Source: Streptomyces coryli (GTDB taxonomy: Bacteria > Actinomycetota > Actinomycetes > Streptomycetales > Streptomycetaceae). From it: a stretch of 42,928 bases of DNA. The DNA is taken from positions 1 to 42,928 of the forward strand of contig NZ_JAAKZV010000042.1 of NCBI RefSeq assembly GCF_011044975.1. The letters run 5' to 3'. A program made the position numbers and the translations under genes. Under the pieces are notes generated by a model. It worked only from the letters and a program-made list of their open reading frames with translations. It did not search any database and had not been told where the DNA came from. Each line of letters opens with the position of its first letter. The first letter of the stretch is position 1. Shown here piece after piece: positions 1-6,836 of this stretch.

Positions 1-584
1 GTCTCGGTGCGGGCCGGGTGGGGCGGCTCGCGCAACGTCCCGGGCCAGCCCGTCCCGCCTTGCGGGATGCCCTCCCCCGGAGGGGCCTGGACGACCCGCT
101 GCGCGGGTCGATCGTCCGGAGTTGCGGCCTCGGCGCCTGCGGTTCGCAGGACGTTCGCCAATGCCTCCGCCGCAGTCTTCGCTCGTACGTCCCCGGGTGT
201 CGGCCGCAGAACGAAGGTCTCGCCCGCCAGGGTCTTTGAGTCCGCGTACGCGCCGCCCTCGCGCAGGGCCGCTGCGACCGCTTCCGCGTGTGGGTTCGCC
301 GACAGGGTGAAGTTCAGGAAGCCGGGGCCTGTGATCTCGATCTTCGTGATGCCGGGTGTCTGTTCCAGGCGGTGCTGGAGGATCTCCGCCACTGCGCGTG
401 GGGGGCGGTGGGCCGGGCCGGAGAGTTGTAGTGCGACGTTTGTCGCGAGGTCGCCTGCGCCGCCGGGGCGTGGTGGGGCCACCAGGACGTGGTCCGGCAG
501 TGCGCCGGGAAGGGTGAGCTCGCCGTCCGCGATGGCTGCGCGCAGCGCGCAGCGCACGGTGCGGGAGAGCTCGGCGGGGGTCAC
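1..584 (-). CDS. nrtL: ArgS-related anticodon-binding protein NrtL, N-terminal part (3' end outside window)
   Basis: The minus-strand frame starts with GTG at 584 and stays open for about 194 codons to the window edge, so the C-terminus is missing. The first 100 or so residues resemble the additional N-terminal domain of arginyl-tRNA synthetase: the motif DLATNVALQL is followed by RPPRAVAEIL and then ITGPGFLNFTLS. After that domain I see no HIGH-type catalytic Rossmann core. The chain passes instead into a short segment rich in Ala, Thr and Glu. That architecture matches the actinobacterial family named NrtL, which keeps the ArgS N-terminal and anticodon-binding domains but lacks the catalytic site. 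It is therefore unlikely to charge tRNA; a role in tRNA or ribosome binding is inference. The gene lies codirectionally downstream of a receiver-domain gene. Confidence 0.75.
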   Translation of the reverse strand, partial: MTPAELSRTVRCALRAAIADGELTLPGALPDHVLVAPPRPGGAGDLATNVALQLSGPAHRPPRAVAEILQHRLEQTPGITKIEITGPGFLNFTLSANPHAEAVAAALREGGAYADSKTLAGETFVLRPTPGDVRAKTAAEALANVLRTAGAEAATPDDRPAQRVVQAPPGEGIPQGGTGWPGTLREPPHPARTE

Positions 585-641
585 GGGACAAGCGTATTTC
601 AGGGACCCGGGGGCGGGGCCAACCGGTTTCGGCAGGTGGGA

Positions 642-1091
642 TCAGCGGAGGGCGGTTCCGGCGGACTCCGCGTCGTCGGCCGCGGCGTCCTCCGCCGCTG
701 CGCCGCGGCCCTCGCCTGCCAGGACCGTCAGCCGGCGGACCACCCTGACCAGCTCCGCCGGTTCGAACGGCTTCGACAGGAAGGCGTCGACCCGCGCCGC
801 CCTGCCGACCTCGGCCTCGAGCTGGGTGCAGGCGCTGATGATCGCGATCGGCAGGTCCCGGGTGCGGGGGTCGGCGCGGAGCCGGGTGGCGGTGCAGAGG
901 CCGTCGAGGCGCGGCATCGCGATGTCGAGCGTGATCACATCGGGCCGTACGCGGTGCACGACCTCCAGGCATTCGGCACCGTCAGCCGCGGTCACGACCT
1001 CGAAGCCCTCCAGCTCGAGATTGACCCTGATCAACTGCCGGATGACCTTGTTGTCGTCCACAACAAGGACCCGACCGGACAAGCCAGGCAC
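642..1091 (-). CDS. Stand-alone response regulator (receiver domain only)
   Basis: A 149-residue protein made almost entirely of a CheY-like receiver domain. I chose the GTG at 1091 because the fold begins nine codons later (VLVVDDNK). The acidic pair is D12/D13, the phosphoacceptor is D56 in ITLDIAMP, and the conserved lysine is K107 in LSKPFEP. No DNA-binding output domain follows. The last 30 residues are an Ala/Glu/Asp-rich tail. A histidine kinase partner is not adjacent. It lies 57 bp upstream of nrtL in the same orientation, so the two may be cotranscribed. Single-domain regulators act by protein-protein contact or as phosphate relays; which applies here cannot be told from the sequence. 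Only a weak ribosome-binding site is visible upstream of the GTG, so a nearby alternative start is possible. Confidence 0.8.
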   Translation of the reverse strand: MPGLSGRVLVVDDNKVIRQLIRVNLELEGFEVVTAADGAECLEVVHRVRPDVITLDIAMPRLDGLCTATRLRADPRTRDLPIAIISACTQLEAEVGRAARVDAFLSKPFEPAELVRVVRRLTVLAGEGRGAAAEDAAADDAESAGTALR

Positions 1092-1180
1092 AGGGAAAAG
1101 GGTAGGCGCGGGAGAGCCGCCGCGTCCCGGCTTTGCGCACTTCCCCGCGCGCGGGGAAGCCGGCGTGGAACCGTTTACTG

Positions 1181-2086
1181 CTATGTCGCTTCTGTATCGG
1201 CTGCCGCGTCGACGGCCGCGTCCGCGACCCGCTCGACCGTCTCGATGCCGGCCCCCCGGGTCGCATGCCCGTCGGACAGCACCGCGACCAGGTAGGTGTG
1301 GCCGTCGCGTTGGGCGCGGCCGATGCTGTTGACGTCCCAGCGGCCGGTGGTGGTGCGCGGCAGCCAGCCGTTCTTGAGCGCTACGGAGCCGTCCGCAACT
1401 CCCGCGACCGCCGCGGAGATTCCCCAGCGCTGCTCGGAGACGACGCGGCACATGAGGTCGTCGAGGACGGCGCGCGAGTCGGCCGACAGCGGGGAGTCGG
1501 CGGTGAACACGGCCTTCAGCAGGCGGAGCTGGTCCGCCGCGGTGGTGCGGGTCAGGCCCCAGTGACCGCCGCTGCCCGGGTCCGTATCGGTCAGGCCCAG
1601 GCGCTTGTTGGCGGCGGCGAGGCCCGCGGCGCCGCTGATGGAGCGCCAGAGGGTGTCGGCGGACGCGTTGTCGCTGCGGGTGATCATCGCTTCCGCGAGC
1701 CGCTTCTCCGAGGCGGTGAGCTTGCGGTGGTCGTCCTGGGCCTTGAGCAGCAGCGCGGCCAGGATGTCGACCTTGGCGATGCTGGCGGTGTCGTACGTGC
1801 CGGTGCCATGCCCGGCCTGCTCGCCGGTGGTGAGGTCCGTAACGGCTATGGCGTATCGGCCTGATGGGTCGGGGAGGGCCGCGAGGGCGGCGTCCACGGC
1901 CGCGTCGAGGTCGGGTGTCGGAGTGGGGGTCGGGGTCGGCGTCGGAGTCGACGAGCGCGTGGGCGAGGTCGTCCGGGACGGCTCCGCCGCCTCGGCCGTG
2001 CGGCCCGGTGACTGGCATGCCGCACTCGCCGCGAGAGCCAGCAGGGCGGCGGTGGTCGCTATCGGGATACGAGGTGAGCGGGTCAC
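1181..2086 (-). CDS. Secreted lipoprotein serine hydrolase, class A beta-lactamase-like fold
   Basis: A 301-residue protein with a GTG start at 2086. A hydrophobic signal (about residues 9-23) ends at a lipobox-like cysteine, C24. A Thr-Pro repeat linker (residues 47-58) leads into a penicillin-binding/beta-lactamase-like domain. Motifs in order are S102-x-x-K105 (nucleophile and general base), S138-D139-N140, and K238-N-G in place of the usual KTG. The class A omega-loop ExxLN motif carrying the deacylating glutamate is not seen; the corresponding stretch is Gly/Asp-rich. True beta-lactamase activity is therefore doubtful, and a DD-peptidase-like, penicillin-binding or esterase role is more likely. 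It is divergent from the riboswitch-controlled LysM hydrolase, so both flanking genes may act on the cell wall. Confidence 0.8.
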   Translation of the reverse strand: MTRSPRIPIATTAALLALAASAACQSPGRTAEAAEPSRTTSPTRSSTPTPTPTPTPTPDLDAAVDAALAALPDPSGRYAIAVTDLTTGEQAGHGTGTYDTASIAKVDILAALLLKAQDDHRKLTASEKRLAEAMITRSDNASADTLWRSISGAAGLAAANKRLGLTDTDPGSGGHWGLTRTTAADQLRLLKAVFTADSPLSADSRAVLDDLMCRVVSEQRWGISAAVAGVADGSVALKNGWLPRTTTGRWDVNSIGRAQRDGHTYLVAVLSDGHATRGAGIETVERVADAAVDAAADTEAT

Positions 2087-2230
2087 GTCGCGAAGCTAGG
2101 CAGCGCACTTCACAGACTCATGGGAGCTACCTCAACATCGGCTTAAAAACGGAAAGTCGGGAACGTGGGGACGGATGCGTACCCGAGTAGCGACAGAGGG
2201 TCAAGGGTCTGATGTTTGTCCGTGATGTGC
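2087..2230. other. Intergenic region between divergent cell-wall genes
   Basis: This stretch separates the serine hydrolase start from the promoter of the LysM gene. It is less G/C-biased than the genes around it, as expected for non-coding sequence, and should contain the minus-strand promoter of the serine hydrolase. I could not identify a convincing -10/-35 pair for that gene, and no open frame here has coding character. Confidence 0.5.
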
Positions 2231-2260
2231 TTGTGATCTACCGTCGCGATCTCTTAGTGT
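2231..2260 (+). promoter_or_regulatory. Candidate housekeeping-type promoter for the riboswitch/LysM transcript
   Basis: A TTGTGA hexamer (2231-2236) and a TAGTGT hexamer (2255-2260) are separated by 18 bp, a plausible HrdB-type -35/-10 pair for a streptomycete. Transcription would start about 30 bp ahead of the c-di-AMP aptamer, which supports the placement. No experimental start site is known to me. Confidence 0.45.
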
Positions 2261-2297
2261 CGCGGCAGTTCGCACACGCGAGCACCGCGTCCCCCGA

Positions 2298-2468
2298 TCC
2301 GCCGAATCCTGCCCGTCGGGGGCCGGCACCGTCGTCTTGCCACCGCAGGGCAGGAGCGGGGGAACCAACGTTCTCCGTCGGGGACTTTCCCGACTAGGGG
2401 TGCAGCCGCACCGATTGGCGCGGCCGGGCAGCTCCAGCCCGAACCCGACAGCTCACCTCGCAGGCGCC
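2298..2468 (+). promoter_or_regulatory. c-di-AMP (ydaO/yuaA) riboswitch
   Basis: The leader carries the conserved blocks of the ydaO/yuaA aptamer in the right order: GAATCCTGCC near 2304, GGGGAACCA near 2360, GGGGTG near 2396, then GAACCCGACAGCT and ACCTCGCAGGCG closing at about 2467. The terminal helix can form between GCCG near 2301 and the AGGCG near 2463. In Streptomyces this class binds cyclic di-AMP and switches off genes for cell-wall hydrolases such as rpfA. The LysM/transglycosylase start codon follows 16 bp after the motif. I assign the class with high confidence; the exact ends and the expression platform are approximate. Confidence 0.88.
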
Positions 2469-2483
2469 GGAGAAAGTCCCAGC

Positions 2484-3386
2484 ATGGCCGGTACCGGCAC
2501 ACGCCGCGCTCCCAAACAGCACATCGCCGCCCGCCGCGTCGTCACCGTCGCGGGCATAGGCATCGCCCTCCCCGCCCTCGGCACGCTCGCGGCGTCGGCC
2601 GCCAACGCGTACACGGTGGAGAAGGGCGACACCCTCTCGGACATCGCGGCGGACCACGGGTACGGGTCCGACTGGCAGAAGTTGTACGAGGCCAATAAGA
2701 AGACGGTCGGCGACGATCCGGATCTGATCCTGCCCGGGCAGAACCTGGACATCGAGGGCCAGGCCAAGTCCGGCGCCGGTTCCGGCGGGACGGCCGATCA
2801 GACCGCGGACAAGGCCGCCGATTCCGACCAGCGTTACGTCACGCACACCGTCGCGGCCGGCGACTCGCTCGGGAAGATCGCGGAGAAGTACGACGTGCCG
2901 GGCGGCTGGCAGCGCGTCTACGCGGACAACAAGGACACGATCGGCTCGGATCCCGCCGCGCTGAAGGTGGGCACGAAGCTGAAGATCGACACCGAGGGCG
3001 GGAAGGTCGCGAACCCCGTTCAGCAGGCGTCGGATTCCTCGGGCTCGGACTCGGGCTCGGGCGGCTCCGGCTCCGGCTCCGGCTCGATCCCCACCACCGA
3101 AGCGGGCATCAAGGCCGCCGCGCAGAAGATGATGCCGGCGGATCAGTTCACCTGCTTCAGCAACATCGTGGAGCGCGAAAGCAGCTGGAACTACAAGGCG
3201 ACGAACCCGACCTCGGGCGCGTACGGCCTGGTGCAGGCGCTGCCCGGCTCCAAGATGGCGTCGGCGGGCGACGACTGGCGGACGAACCCGATCACGCAGA
3301 TCAAGTGGGGTCTGACCTACATGAACGAGCGCTACGACAGCCCGTGCGGCGCCTGGGAGTTCTGGCAGGCGAACCAGTGGTACTGA
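2484..3386 (+). CDS. Secreted LysM-domain lytic transglycosylase-like cell-wall hydrolase
   Basis: A 300-residue exported protein. The ATG at 2484 lies just after the c-di-AMP riboswitch; upstream in-frame codons overlap the aptamer and are non-coding. A signal sequence covers about residues 15-42. Two LysM peptidoglycan-binding domains follow (about 42-90 and 118-169), each with the YTVxxGDTL or HTVAAGDSL opening. A Gly/Ser linker (183-201) leads to a C-terminal lysozyme-like domain with E232 in the ERESSWN motif as probable catalytic acid and the AYGLVQALPGSKM block typical of SLT-type transglycosylases. The two cysteines C224 and C288 could form a disulfide. The likely role is peptidoglycan cleavage during growth, sporulation or germination, lowered when c-di-AMP is high. 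Confidence 0.9.
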   Translation: MAGTGTRRAPKQHIAARRVVTVAGIGIALPALGTLAASAANAYTVEKGDTLSDIAADHGYGSDWQKLYEANKKTVGDDPDLILPGQNLDIEGQAKSGAGSGGTADQTADKAADSDQRYVTHTVAAGDSLGKIAEKYDVPGGWQRVYADNKDTIGSDPAALKVGTKLKIDTEGGKVANPVQQASDSSGSDSGSGGSGSGSGSIPTTEAGIKAAAQKMMPADQFTCFSNIVERESSWNYKATNPTSGAYGLVQALPGSKMASAGDDWRTNPITQIKWGLTYMNERYDSPCGAWEFWQANQWY

Positions 3387-3411
3387 GTGAGCGCCTGACC
3401 CCTCGTACGCG

Positions 3412-4011
3412 CTACTCGTCGAGGTAGGCGTCCAGCGCCTCGTCCAGTGAGGTCGTCCACTCGTTGAGGGCGGCCTTGCTGGACGCGGTCACCTCGGCCG
3501 GGTATTCGCGCCGGCGGCGGGTGTGCACGGTGACGGTGAGCCGGCGGCCGAAACGCGCGGTGGCGTACTCGACGGCGCCGATCTCGTCCCAGCCGAAGTC
3601 CGCCTCGGTGTCGTCGAGGGTGAAGCGGACGCCGGTGGCGTCGATGGTGACGGAGCCGCGGCGGTCGGAGGCCTCGAAGACGGGACCGTCGCCGGGCTCG
3701 GCGTCGTCCTCGTCGTCCGTGGAGTCCTCGGCGTCCTCGCCCGCTTCGTCCTTCGCCTCGTCCGCGCCGCTGTCGTCCGCGCTCTCCGCGGCGGCATCGG
3801 CCTCGGCATCAGCCTCGGCATCAGCCTCGGCGCCGGTGTCCTCCGCGTCCGTGTCGACGTCCGTCTCCACGTCCGCGGCCCGCGCCTCGTCCGCCCCCTC
3901 GGGCCCGGCCTCCCGCTGTGCGGGCACGAGCCCCGGCACCGCGGCCGGGTCGGTGGCGGCGGCGTTCACGGTCGGTATGTTGGTGCCCTTCTTCGCGTCC
4001 ACGGGGCGCAT
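3412..4011 (-). CDS. Acidic low-complexity protein with a C-terminal PH-like domain, function unknown
   Basis: A 199-residue protein convergent with the LysM gene. Residues 40-110 are extremely rich in Asp, Glu and Ala, including a 12-bp tandem DNA repeat (3793-3828) that encodes Glu-Ala-Asp-Ala units. Residues 110-199 look globular, alternating beta-strand-like and basic segments (a GSVTIDATGVRF block, then TVTVHTRRRREYP) and ending in an amphipathic helix. That pattern resembles a small PH-like domain. No signal peptide or membrane segment is present. I do not recognise a named family. The acidic arm may be disordered and length-variable because of the DNA repeat. The ATG at 4011 is the only good start, though its ribosome-binding site is weak. 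Confidence 0.7.
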   Translation of the reverse strand: MRPVDAKKGTNIPTVNAAATDPAAVPGLVPAQREAGPEGADEARAADVETDVDTDAEDTGAEADAEADAEADAAAESADDSGADEAKDEAGEDAEDSTDDEDDAEPGDGPVFEASDRRGSVTIDATGVRFTLDDTEADFGWDEIGAVEYATARFGRRLTVTVHTRRRREYPAEVTASSKAALNEWTTSLDEALDAYLDE

Positions 4012-4093
4012 TATTGCGGATCACCCGCCCGTCCCGTCCAGCCCGGTCCGAATCGGGGACACCGCGCCTGGTCACGGAGGCGGGGACGCGGCG

Positions 4094-4468
4094 TCATCCC
4101 CAGAAGGACCGCGCCACCGCCACCCCGATAAACACCGCGCCGAGGCCCGCCACCACGCTCGCGACCGCGTTGGCCGCCGCGTAGAAGCGCGCCCCCTCCT
4201 CCGCCAGCCGCAGCGTCTCGTAGGAGAAGGTCGAATACGTGGTGAGGGCCCCGCACAGCCCGGTGCCGAGCAGCAGCTCCACCCGGTCCCCCGCCGCGCC
4301 GGCGACCGCCGCGCCCGTCAGCACGCCGAGGACGAGGCAGCCGGTCACGTTCACCGCCAGCGTGCCCCACGGGAAGACCGAGTCGTGGCGCAGCTGCACC
4401 GCGCGGTCGGTGACGTAGCGGAGGGGGGCGCCGACCATGGCGCCGGCGATGACGAGCAGCCAGTTCAA
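4094..4468 (-). CDS. crcB: CrcB/FluC fluoride channel subunit 2
   Basis: A 124-residue, four-helix membrane protein with the CrcB signatures: [15 protein letters not shown] in helix 2 and [15 protein letters not shown] in helix 3, the latter holding the Phe/Ser/Thr residues that line the fluoride pore. It starts at TTG 4468, which overlaps the TGA of the upstream DUF190 gene as TTGA, so translation is probably coupled. CrcB/FluC proteins assemble as antiparallel dual-topology dimers that let cytoplasmic fluoride escape. Two non-identical crcB genes in one operon indicate a heterodimer in which each subunit has a fixed orientation. This is the last gene of the three-gene operon. Confidence 0.92.
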   Translation of the reverse strand: MNWLLVIAGAMVGAPLRYVTDRAVQLRHDSVFPWGTLAVNVTGCLVLGVLTGAAVAGAAGDRVELLLGTGLCGALTTYSTFSYETLRLAEEGARFYAAANAVASVVAGLGAVFIGVAVARSFWG

Positions 4469-4815
4469 CGGGAGTCCTCGCCGCGGCCGACGTAGCGGAC
4501 CACCTCGACCTCGTCGAGGATGACGAGGCCCTCCCCCACCAGCTCGTCGAGCTCGGGCAGGAAGGCCCGTACCCGCTCCTCGGCGTCCACGATGATGATC
4601 GCGACCGGCAGGTCCTCGCTGAGCGAGAGCAGCCGGGAGGTGTGTATCACCGAGGAGGCGCCGAAGCCCTCGATGCCGCGCATGACGCTGGCGCCGGCGA
4701 GGCCTGCGGTGTGGGCGCGGCGGACGATTTCGGTGTAGAGCGGCTTGTGCCGCCACGTGTCGCTCTCGCCGATGAAGATCGTCACCCGCAGGGCGGGGCC
4801 GGTGAGCCTGGTCAT
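4465..4815 (-). CDS. DUF190 (PII-like) protein of the fluoride operon
   Basis: A 116-residue soluble protein of the DUF190 family, with the characteristic start ([18 protein letters not shown]), a [29 protein letters not shown] block and the strand [17 protein letters not shown]190 adopts a PII-like ferredoxin fold and is often found beside crcB, suggesting that it gates or senses fluoride channels; no biochemical role is established to my knowledge. The ATG at 4815 overlaps the TGA of the upstream crcB (ATGA) and the stop overlaps the TTG of the downstream crcB. It is thus translated in lockstep with both channel subunits. Confidence 0.9.
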   Translation of the reverse strand: MTRLTGPALRVTIFIGESDTWRHKPLYTEIVRRAHTAGLAGASVMRGIEGFGASSVIHTSRLLSLSEDLPVAIIIVDAEERVRAFLPELDELVGEGLVILDEVEVVRYVGRGEDSR

Positions 4816-5315
4816 CGCGTGCTTCCTCGGGGTCGCTTCGCGCGCCAACGGACCGCCCGGCGGGTGCCCGTCGCCGCCAGCCACGCGGCGAGCAGCGCGG
4901 CCACCAGTGTGAGCCCGAGATACGCCAGGCCCAAGGCGGCGCGGCCGCCGTCCACGAGGCGCTCGATGTCCACGGCGTACGTCGAGAAGGTGGTGAAGCC
5001 GCCGAGGACGCCGGTGCCGAAGAACGGGCGGACGAGGCGGTGCGCCGCCCACACGTCGGTGATCACGACCATGAAGACGCCGATGACCGCGCAGCCGACG
5101 ACATTGACGGCGAGCGTGGTCCAGGGGAACGCGTCCGGCGGCGCCGTCGGCCACAGCAGCGAGGCCCCGTACCGGGCGGCGGCGCCGAGGCCGCCGCCGA
5201 GGGCGACCATGGCGATGACGGGACCCTGCCCGCGCCACGCGTGCCGGCGCGGGGCGGCCGGGGGCGTGTCGGGGTCGATGGGCTCCGCCAGATGCGGCCT
5301 CGGGGCGGCCGTCAT
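4812..5315 (-). CDS. crcB: CrcB/FluC fluoride channel subunit 1
   Basis: A 167-residue first gene of the fluoride operon, preceded by a good ribosome-binding site (GGAGGAG, about 9 bp before the ATG at 5315). Four membrane helices carry the family motifs: [11 protein letters not shown] in helix 1, [15 protein letters not shown] in helix 2 and [15 protein letters not shown] in helix 3. It is longer than its partner because of a 25-residue Pro/Ala/Arg-rich N-terminal extension and a basic C-terminal tail, which may set membrane orientation by the positive-inside rule. Together with the downstream crcB it should form the exporter that protects cells from fluoride. I looked for a fluoride riboswitch in the 66-bp leader and did not find its motifs. 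Confidence 0.92.
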   Translation of the reverse strand: MTAAPRPHLAEPIDPDTPPAAPRRHAWRGQGPVIAMVALGGGLGAAARYGASLLWPTAPPDAFPWTTLAVNVVGCAVIGVFMVVITDVWAAHRLVRPFFGTGVLGGFTTFSTYAVDIERLVDGGRAALGLAYLGLTLVAALLAAWLAATGTRRAVRWRAKRPRGSTR

Positions 5316-5381
5316 GCGCTGTCTCCTCCTGCCCGCCGGTTGCCGTCGCGGCGATGCGGGGTGCGTCGGCAGGGCTTCAGG

Positions 5382-6836
5382 CTACGCAGCGCGGCGCGGG
5401 GCCACCAACCGCCGCTCGTCGTCCCGGGGCGCCCGCACCACGCGGGCGCCGTCGCGGCCGAAGGTCATCACCGGCCGGTCGCCGTTCCACCGGGCCCAGC
5501 CGGGGTCGCCGGTGGCCGCGAACGACACCCAGGCGGCGTGCATGGCGGCGGCCAGCTCCTGCGGGGCGTCGGGGCCCGCCAGCGCGTGCGCGTCCGGGGT
5601 GTCGAGGTTGTCGAAGACGAAGCCGATCTCCAGGGCGTGACAGGCGCCGAGCCCCTGGACGGGTGACGGCCAGGCGAACTCGTAGACGAAGGTGTGTCCT
5701 GGACCGGCGGACCGGGCGTCGGCCAGCCGATTGGCCGGGACGCGCAGCAGCAGGTCGGTGGCGAGGGCGCCGAGGATCTCCCCCGGCGAGGCGCCGGGCC
5801 GGGCGGCGCGGTAAATACGGGCGGCGCGCCACGGCACCCGGAACTTGACCATCGCCGCGCGCAGCGCGAGGCGGCCGATCCGCTCGACGTGGCCGCCGGG
5901 GACGAACCACAGCCGGTACTCCTCGGTGTTGCAGCCCACCAGCAGGTCGACGGCGTCGCCGGGGCCGCCCGGCGGTGCGGTCGCGGGGTCCCGCGGCAGC
6001 ACGTCGCCGTCGACGACGAGGTGGAATCCCGCCCGCCCGGTGAGCGGGTTGCCGCCGGCGGTGACGGCGGCCTGCGCCGCGAGGAGGGCGGCGCGGTCGG
6101 CGGCGGCGAAGGCCTCGGCGGTCGCGTCGATGCCGAGGCGGCGGGCGATGGCGGTGGTCGTGGTCCTGGCCTTCGCGGGCGGGACCGCCATCGGGGCGCC
6201 GCTCTGGATCACCGCGCGGTGGAAGAGCCCCTCCGCGTACGGGCTGGTGAGCAGGGCGGCGATGCAGATGGCGCCCGCGGACTCGCCGAAGACCGTGACC
6301 TGGTCCGGGTCGCCGCCGAAGGCGTGGATGTTCTCCCGGACCCAGGCGAGTGCGGCCAGCTGGTCGCGCAGGCCGAGGTTGGCGGGGGCGTCGGGGAAGA
6401 CGCCGAAGCCCTCGATGCCGAGGCGGTAGTTGAGGGAGACGAGGACGACGCCGTCGCGGGCGAAGGCGCGGCCGTCGTAGACCGGGAGGGAGGCGGAGCC
6501 GTTACGGAGGGAGCCGCCGTGGATCCAGACCATGACGGGCAGCGGGCTCGAACCGCCGCCGGGCGCCGGGGTCCAGACATTGAGGTTGAGGCAGTCGTCG
6601 CCGGGGATGTCCGGGTCGGGCAGCAGCGCGTCCATGGGCGGCCGGTACGGGTTCTTCGGCGCCGTCGGGCCGAAGGCGGTGGCGTCGCGGATCCCTTCCC
6701 ACGGGGTGACCGGCGCGGGCGGGCGGAAGCGGTGTTCGCCGACCGGGGCGGCCGCGTACGGGATGCCGCGGAAGACGGCGATGCCGTCCTCGTCGGTGCC
6801 GCGCACTTTGCCGTGCGCGGTGGCCACGACCGTCAT
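5382..6836 (-). CDS. Type-B carboxylesterase
   Basis: A 484-residue alpha/beta-hydrolase of the carboxylesterase/cholinesterase family. Recognisable elements are the FRGIPYAAAPVG opening, the DCLNLNVWTP block (79-90), the oxyanion-hole HGGSL (106-110), the nucleophile S186 in FGESAGA and a likely catalytic His in GACHALEIGF near residue 410. There is no signal peptide, so it is probably cytoplasmic. The ATG at 6836 overlaps the stop of the upstream acyl-CoA ligase gene as ATGA, and the two are certainly cotranscribed. The pairing suggests that the esterase frees a carboxylic acid that the ligase then activates. The substrate is unknown. Confidence 0.88.
   Translation of the reverse strand: MTVVATAHGKVRGTDEDGIAVFRGIPYAAAPVGEHRFRPPAPVTPWEGIRDATAFGPTAPKNPYRPPMDALLPDPDIPGDDCLNLNVWTPAPGGGSSPLPVMVWIHGGSLRNGSASLPVYDGRAFARDGVVLVSLNYRLGIEGFGVFPDAPANLGLRDQLAALAWVRENIHAFGGDPDQVTVFGESAGAICIAALLTSPYAEGLFHRAVIQSGAPMAVPPAKARTTTTAIARRLGIDATAEAFAAADRAALLAAQAAVTAGGNPLTGRAGFHLVVDGDVLPRDPATAPPGGPGDAVDLLVGCNTEEYRLWFVPGGHVERIGRLALRAAMVKFRVPWRAARIYRAARPGASPGEILGALATDLLLRVPANRLADARSAGPGHTFVYEFAWPSPVQGLGACHALEIGFVFDNLDTPDAHALAGPDAPQELAAAMHAAWVSFAATGDPGWARWNGDRPVMTFGRDGARVVRAPRDDERRLVAPRRAA

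Noticed and set aside
3464-4495. Plus-strand Ser/Ala-rich frame opposite the acidic protein and crcB
   Set aside because: The repeat-like Ser/Ala content is the reverse reading of the Glu/Asp/Ala tract; no domain is visible.
5316-5381. Fluoride riboswitch in front of the crcB operon
   Set aside because: The conserved fluoride-aptamer pieces (GGNGAUGG and the matching CUGAUG pairings) are not visible in the 66-bp leader.
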